Source: Daucus carota subsp. sativus
Taxonomy: Eukaryota; Streptophyta; Magnoliopsida; Apiales; Apiaceae
Direction: 5' to 3'
DNA: 64,000 nt
NCBI RefSeq assembly: GCF_001625215.2
Contig: NC_030381.2
Span: 47,118,689-47,182,688, forward strand
Shown: piece by piece, positions 61,249 through 64,000 of the stretch
How the letters are laid out: each line of letters starts with the position of its first letter
How positions within the stretch are numbered: position 1 is the stretch's first letter
Program-made: the position numbers and the translations under genes
Notes under the pieces: model-generated
Told to the model about the DNA's origin: nothing
What the model saw: only the letters and a program-made list of their open reading frames with translations
Database searches by the model: none

Positions 61249-63303
61249 ATGGCGTCACTTTCACATCTCCATGTTCCTCACATTCTCACCACCCGCTTAT
61301 CTACTGTCCAGAAAAAACAAGTCTACGCAGCAGCTTCTTCTGTTGAATCCAACTCAAGAAGAGCTCTCCTTTTCTCATCTGTATCCACTGCATTATCACT
61401 ACTAATATGTTCTGAATCTACTGCCCTCGCTAGACCCACCACCATTTCTGACTTTTTCGAGCTTCCGGATTCTGGCGGCGTCAAGGCTTTGGATCTTCGC
61501 GTTGCTCAAGGTGAACTTCCCGTTGACGGTGATCAGGTTTGCTAAGAATTTGTCCCAAATTACTTATCTTTTGCTCTTTTCAAAACAACTTTTTTATGTT
61601 TTTCTAAAGATATCATTAGTATAAAATGGATTTTCAGCATCGGTCAAAAAAGCACTAAAACGTCGGGCGTAGCTAATATAAGCAGGTATTTGAGAGCTAA
61701 AAAGCGTTGGTCAAATTGATAACCGACGCAATTGGTCCGGTCAAAATGATTTAATCGTCGGTTAAAGTTAAAACCGACGCTATTAAGTAGTATAAGCCAC
61801 GGTTCTCTCGAAAACCCGACGTTGAAAGTGCGACGCAGAAAGTCCATTTTGTACTGGTGTTAATACCCTAAAACTACAATTTCCGATATTATCAATAAGG
61901 GCAGGCCATGAAAACAAAAACTCAACAAACATTTTGTGAAGATGTGTTATTTTTCCGAATGTAAAGGGGAAAGAGGGAGTATATTTTTAGTTAGATTTTT
62001 GGATAAATGATAAATATATTTATCGAAATGAAGGTTGCAATTCATTACTATGGAAGGTTGGCAGCAAAGCAAGGTTGGCGGTTTGATTCAACATATGATC
62101 ACAAAGATGAAACGGGGGAACCAATTCCCTTCACTTTCGTGCTTGGGTCTGACAATGTGAGTCCAGATTTTCTACAACAACTGTTTACTGAGTTGGTTAA
62201 ATATTTTTACTACATTGTCTGTGCAGCTTGGATATCACCCTGTAGCTTCGATTGTGAATTAGGTCATTTATTTAACTTGCTATGAAAGATTTCGGAGTAT
62301 AAGAACTTTAAATTTAAATGACAGACTTGCTCTAATTGGAATGAATTTCGCATATACCCACAAAAATTCTCTACTTAATTGCAGAGCAGAAATATGATTA
62401 GTCTAATAGCGAGACAACCGGTATTGATTTGTTCAACAATTCCAGGTGATATCAGGTATTCAAGCAGCGGTAAGATCTATGAAAGTGGGCAGCATCCGAA
62501 GGGTGGTCATTCCTCCATCCCAAGGGTATCAGAACATGTTACAAGAACCATTACCACCAAATGTGGGTACGCTCTCTCTGTGTCCCTATCTTCTCTTGAC
62601 CTGTTATACTTAGATGCACCTCGGCACCTGTCACCTTGTTTATACAAGAAGCACAATTAGCTATGCAGAACAAAAGGTCATGGATTCTTAAGAATCAACG
62701 AGGTATACACTCTAAATACATGGAGCCATATTGTTTAGACAACAACCAACCATGTTAAGAAGTTGAAGACACATTTCTTGCAGAGGAACCTTTTTCAAAT
62801 TGCAAAGTAGAATTTTCAAATTATTAAAAAAGTTTTAGTGGTGAAAAGTGCAGCTGATTATACTTAGAATACGGTATGAAATGTATGGAAAAATTGATAC
62901 TAGTAATAAGTGAGAGATGCATCGGTTGTGTTGAAGGGGAAGGTATATCTTGTGAACAATGGCCATGTCTTGATGTTGATTACTAGAAACTAATAAAAAA
63001 ACTAGAGGAACAGAGTTTATAATCAGGGGTAAAGAGAGCAAGTTCCATTACAAATATGTGTGATCAATCAAGATTAAGTCTGCAAGAGGCGATAAACAAA
63101 ACAAAATTATATGAATTTTGCTTCTACTGTTGTTGGAGGTCATCGTTTAACTACGTTTCACTTTCCTCTGCACTTTCAAGTATTTTGACAGGCAAAGGTT
63201 GTTTACCACCATTTTTAATCCAACGCGTCTAGCCAACGGGGAAGGCTCCACTCTGGGGACACTTATCTTTGACATTGAGTTGGTTAGCCTGAGACATCGC
63301 TAA
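61249..63303 (+). CDS. FKBP18: FKBP-type peptidyl-prolyl isomerase, thylakoid lumen (FKBP18-like)
   Basis: Four exons, 61249-61536, 62034-62156, 62446-62562 and 63181-63303, give 216 residues. The leader is bipartite: a Ser-rich plastid transit part, then a twin-arginine (RR at 37-38), a hydrophobic core (FSSVSTALSLLI) and ALA before RP at about residue 61, the pattern of Tat-dependent import into the thylakoid lumen. The FKBP domain has VAIHYYGRLAAKQGWRFDST, PFTFVLGSDN, VISGIQAAVRSMKVGSIRRV and IPPSQGY, ending in TLGTLIFDIELVSLRHR. FKBPs catalyse proline cis-trans isomerisation; lumenal ones mostly act in folding and assembly. The assignment to FKBP18 rests on the PPNYFDRQRLFTTIFNPTRL segment as I remember it. 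The frame extends 15 codons upstream, but MASLSHLHV gives the usual leader. Intron 1 contains a CACTA-type MITE. Confidence 0.88.
61614..61859. mobile_element. CACTA-type MITE in FKBP intron 1
   Basis: 246 bases bounded by CATTAGTATAAAATGG (left) and CACCAGTACAAAATGG (other strand, right). The interior repeats GTCGGTTAAAGT, AAAACCGACGC and related CGTCGG motifs, as in En/Spm-like subterminal regions. No ORF. The remnant GAAAGAGGGAGTA further on (about 61969-61981) is a separate Stowaway end. Confidence 0.6.
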
Positions 63304-63716
63304 ACTCCTGGAACACATCATCTTCTATTGCAGCCACACGGGCGATACCTTGTTAACTTTTCAATGTACCAAGTACTCTTCCACTGTCCTGTATCATCTT
63401 CTGTAAATTATATCACAGCTATGATAACATAATTGATACGATTAGATTAGAAGCCAGCGCTTGGTTCACTTGGAAATTTGTTAATAAAGTGAAAATGGAA
63501 TTAAATTTGTCCCAGTATAAAATGTTCCAAAACCCATTGTAATATTTATTCTTCTGCAGGAACTTGAGCTTAAAAAATGAGTCGTATCTTTGTAAACCGA
63601 AGCTGTGACCAAACAAGTGTGCCTAACTTCAGCAGAAATTGTTAAACATAGCTTGGTAGAGTGCTGCATTACTCTAGCCTCTATTTTGCGTCAATAATTT
63701 TAGAGTTGAACAACGA
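63304..63716. other. 3' flank of the FKBP gene
   Basis: Likely 3' untranslated region and spacer. No repeats, no other gene. Overlapping minus-strand ORFs have no recognisable features. Confidence 0.4.
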
Positions 63717-64000
63717 AAAAAAGGAAAGAACTACATGAAAAACATAACATACATGTAAAACCTAATGATAGAAGTGAAGAGTAGGGTGCCGGGAAAGCAA
63801 AAAAAAAGAAAAGGAAAGAATTACACGAAAAACATAAAACATAACATACATGTAAAACATAATAATAGAAGTGCATAGGACGGTGCTCCGAAAGCTGAAA
63901 AAAGGTAAAACTACACGAAAAACATAGCATACATGTAAAACATAATAATAGAAGAGAAAAGAGCAGGGTGCCGGGAAAGCTGAGAAGAGAAAAGAACTAC
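63717..64000 (+). repeat. Minisatellite, about 90-base unit
   Basis: At least three imperfect direct copies and the start of a fourth. Shared blocks in each are GAAAAACATA, CATACATGTAAAAC, TAATGATAGAAG or TAATAATAGAAG, and GGGTGCCGGGAAAGC. The array runs off the window end, so its full size is unknown. It makes minus-strand frames look Phe/Ser/Cys-rich. Confidence 0.85.

Overview
This is nuclear DNA of a flowering plant. It is AT-rich, its genes have GT-AG introns, its targeting peptides are plastid or thylakoid types, and it holds a miR167 hairpin and many small DNA transposons. A cluster of PP2-type phloem-lectin genes, of the kind known from celery and relatives, together with the general gene style, suggests a eudicot, perhaps an asterid such as Apiaceae. 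That assignment is inference.

Layout. 0.6-2.3 kb: glutathionyl-hydroquinone reductase (+). 3.2-3.5 kb: a tiny twin-CX9C protein (-). 5-10.4 kb: a Helitron-like element, then a 3.3 kb TIR element carrying a broken piece of a tau-class glutathione transferase gene. 13.6-20.1 kb: a five-exon NAL1-type trypsin-like protease (+) with a hAT-type MITE in intron 1. 21.2-22.6 kb: an intronless DUF247 protein (+). 26.2-26.5 kb: a MIR167 precursor (+). 30.2-36.1 kb: plastid inositol monophosphatase-like IMPL1 in ten exons (+). 39.0-42.8 kb: two tandem PP2-like genes with a piece of plastid 23S rDNA between them; a third copy lies at 58.7-59.7 kb. Between copies two and three are a P450 remnant split by a young TRIM-like LTR element, an F-box/DUF295 gene (-) with a duplicated 3' end, a coiled-coil ORF of unknown nature and a 3.8 kb CACTA-like element. 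61.2-63.3 kb: a thylakoid-lumen FKBP (FKBP18-like, +). The last 300 bases are a minisatellite.

The genes are ordinary single plant transcription units, not a pathway cluster. Two relationships stand out. The GHR and NAL1-like genes lie in the same order and strand as I recall for At5g45020/At5g45030, which suggests conserved microsynteny. The three PP2 genes share exon sizes, promoter sequence and TATA box, so they are one tandem family later spread apart by insertions. I did not find a convincing new biological system. The most unusual objects are the transposon carrying a GST fragment, the LTR element in the P450 haem-binding exon, and the layered insertions around the PP2 cluster.
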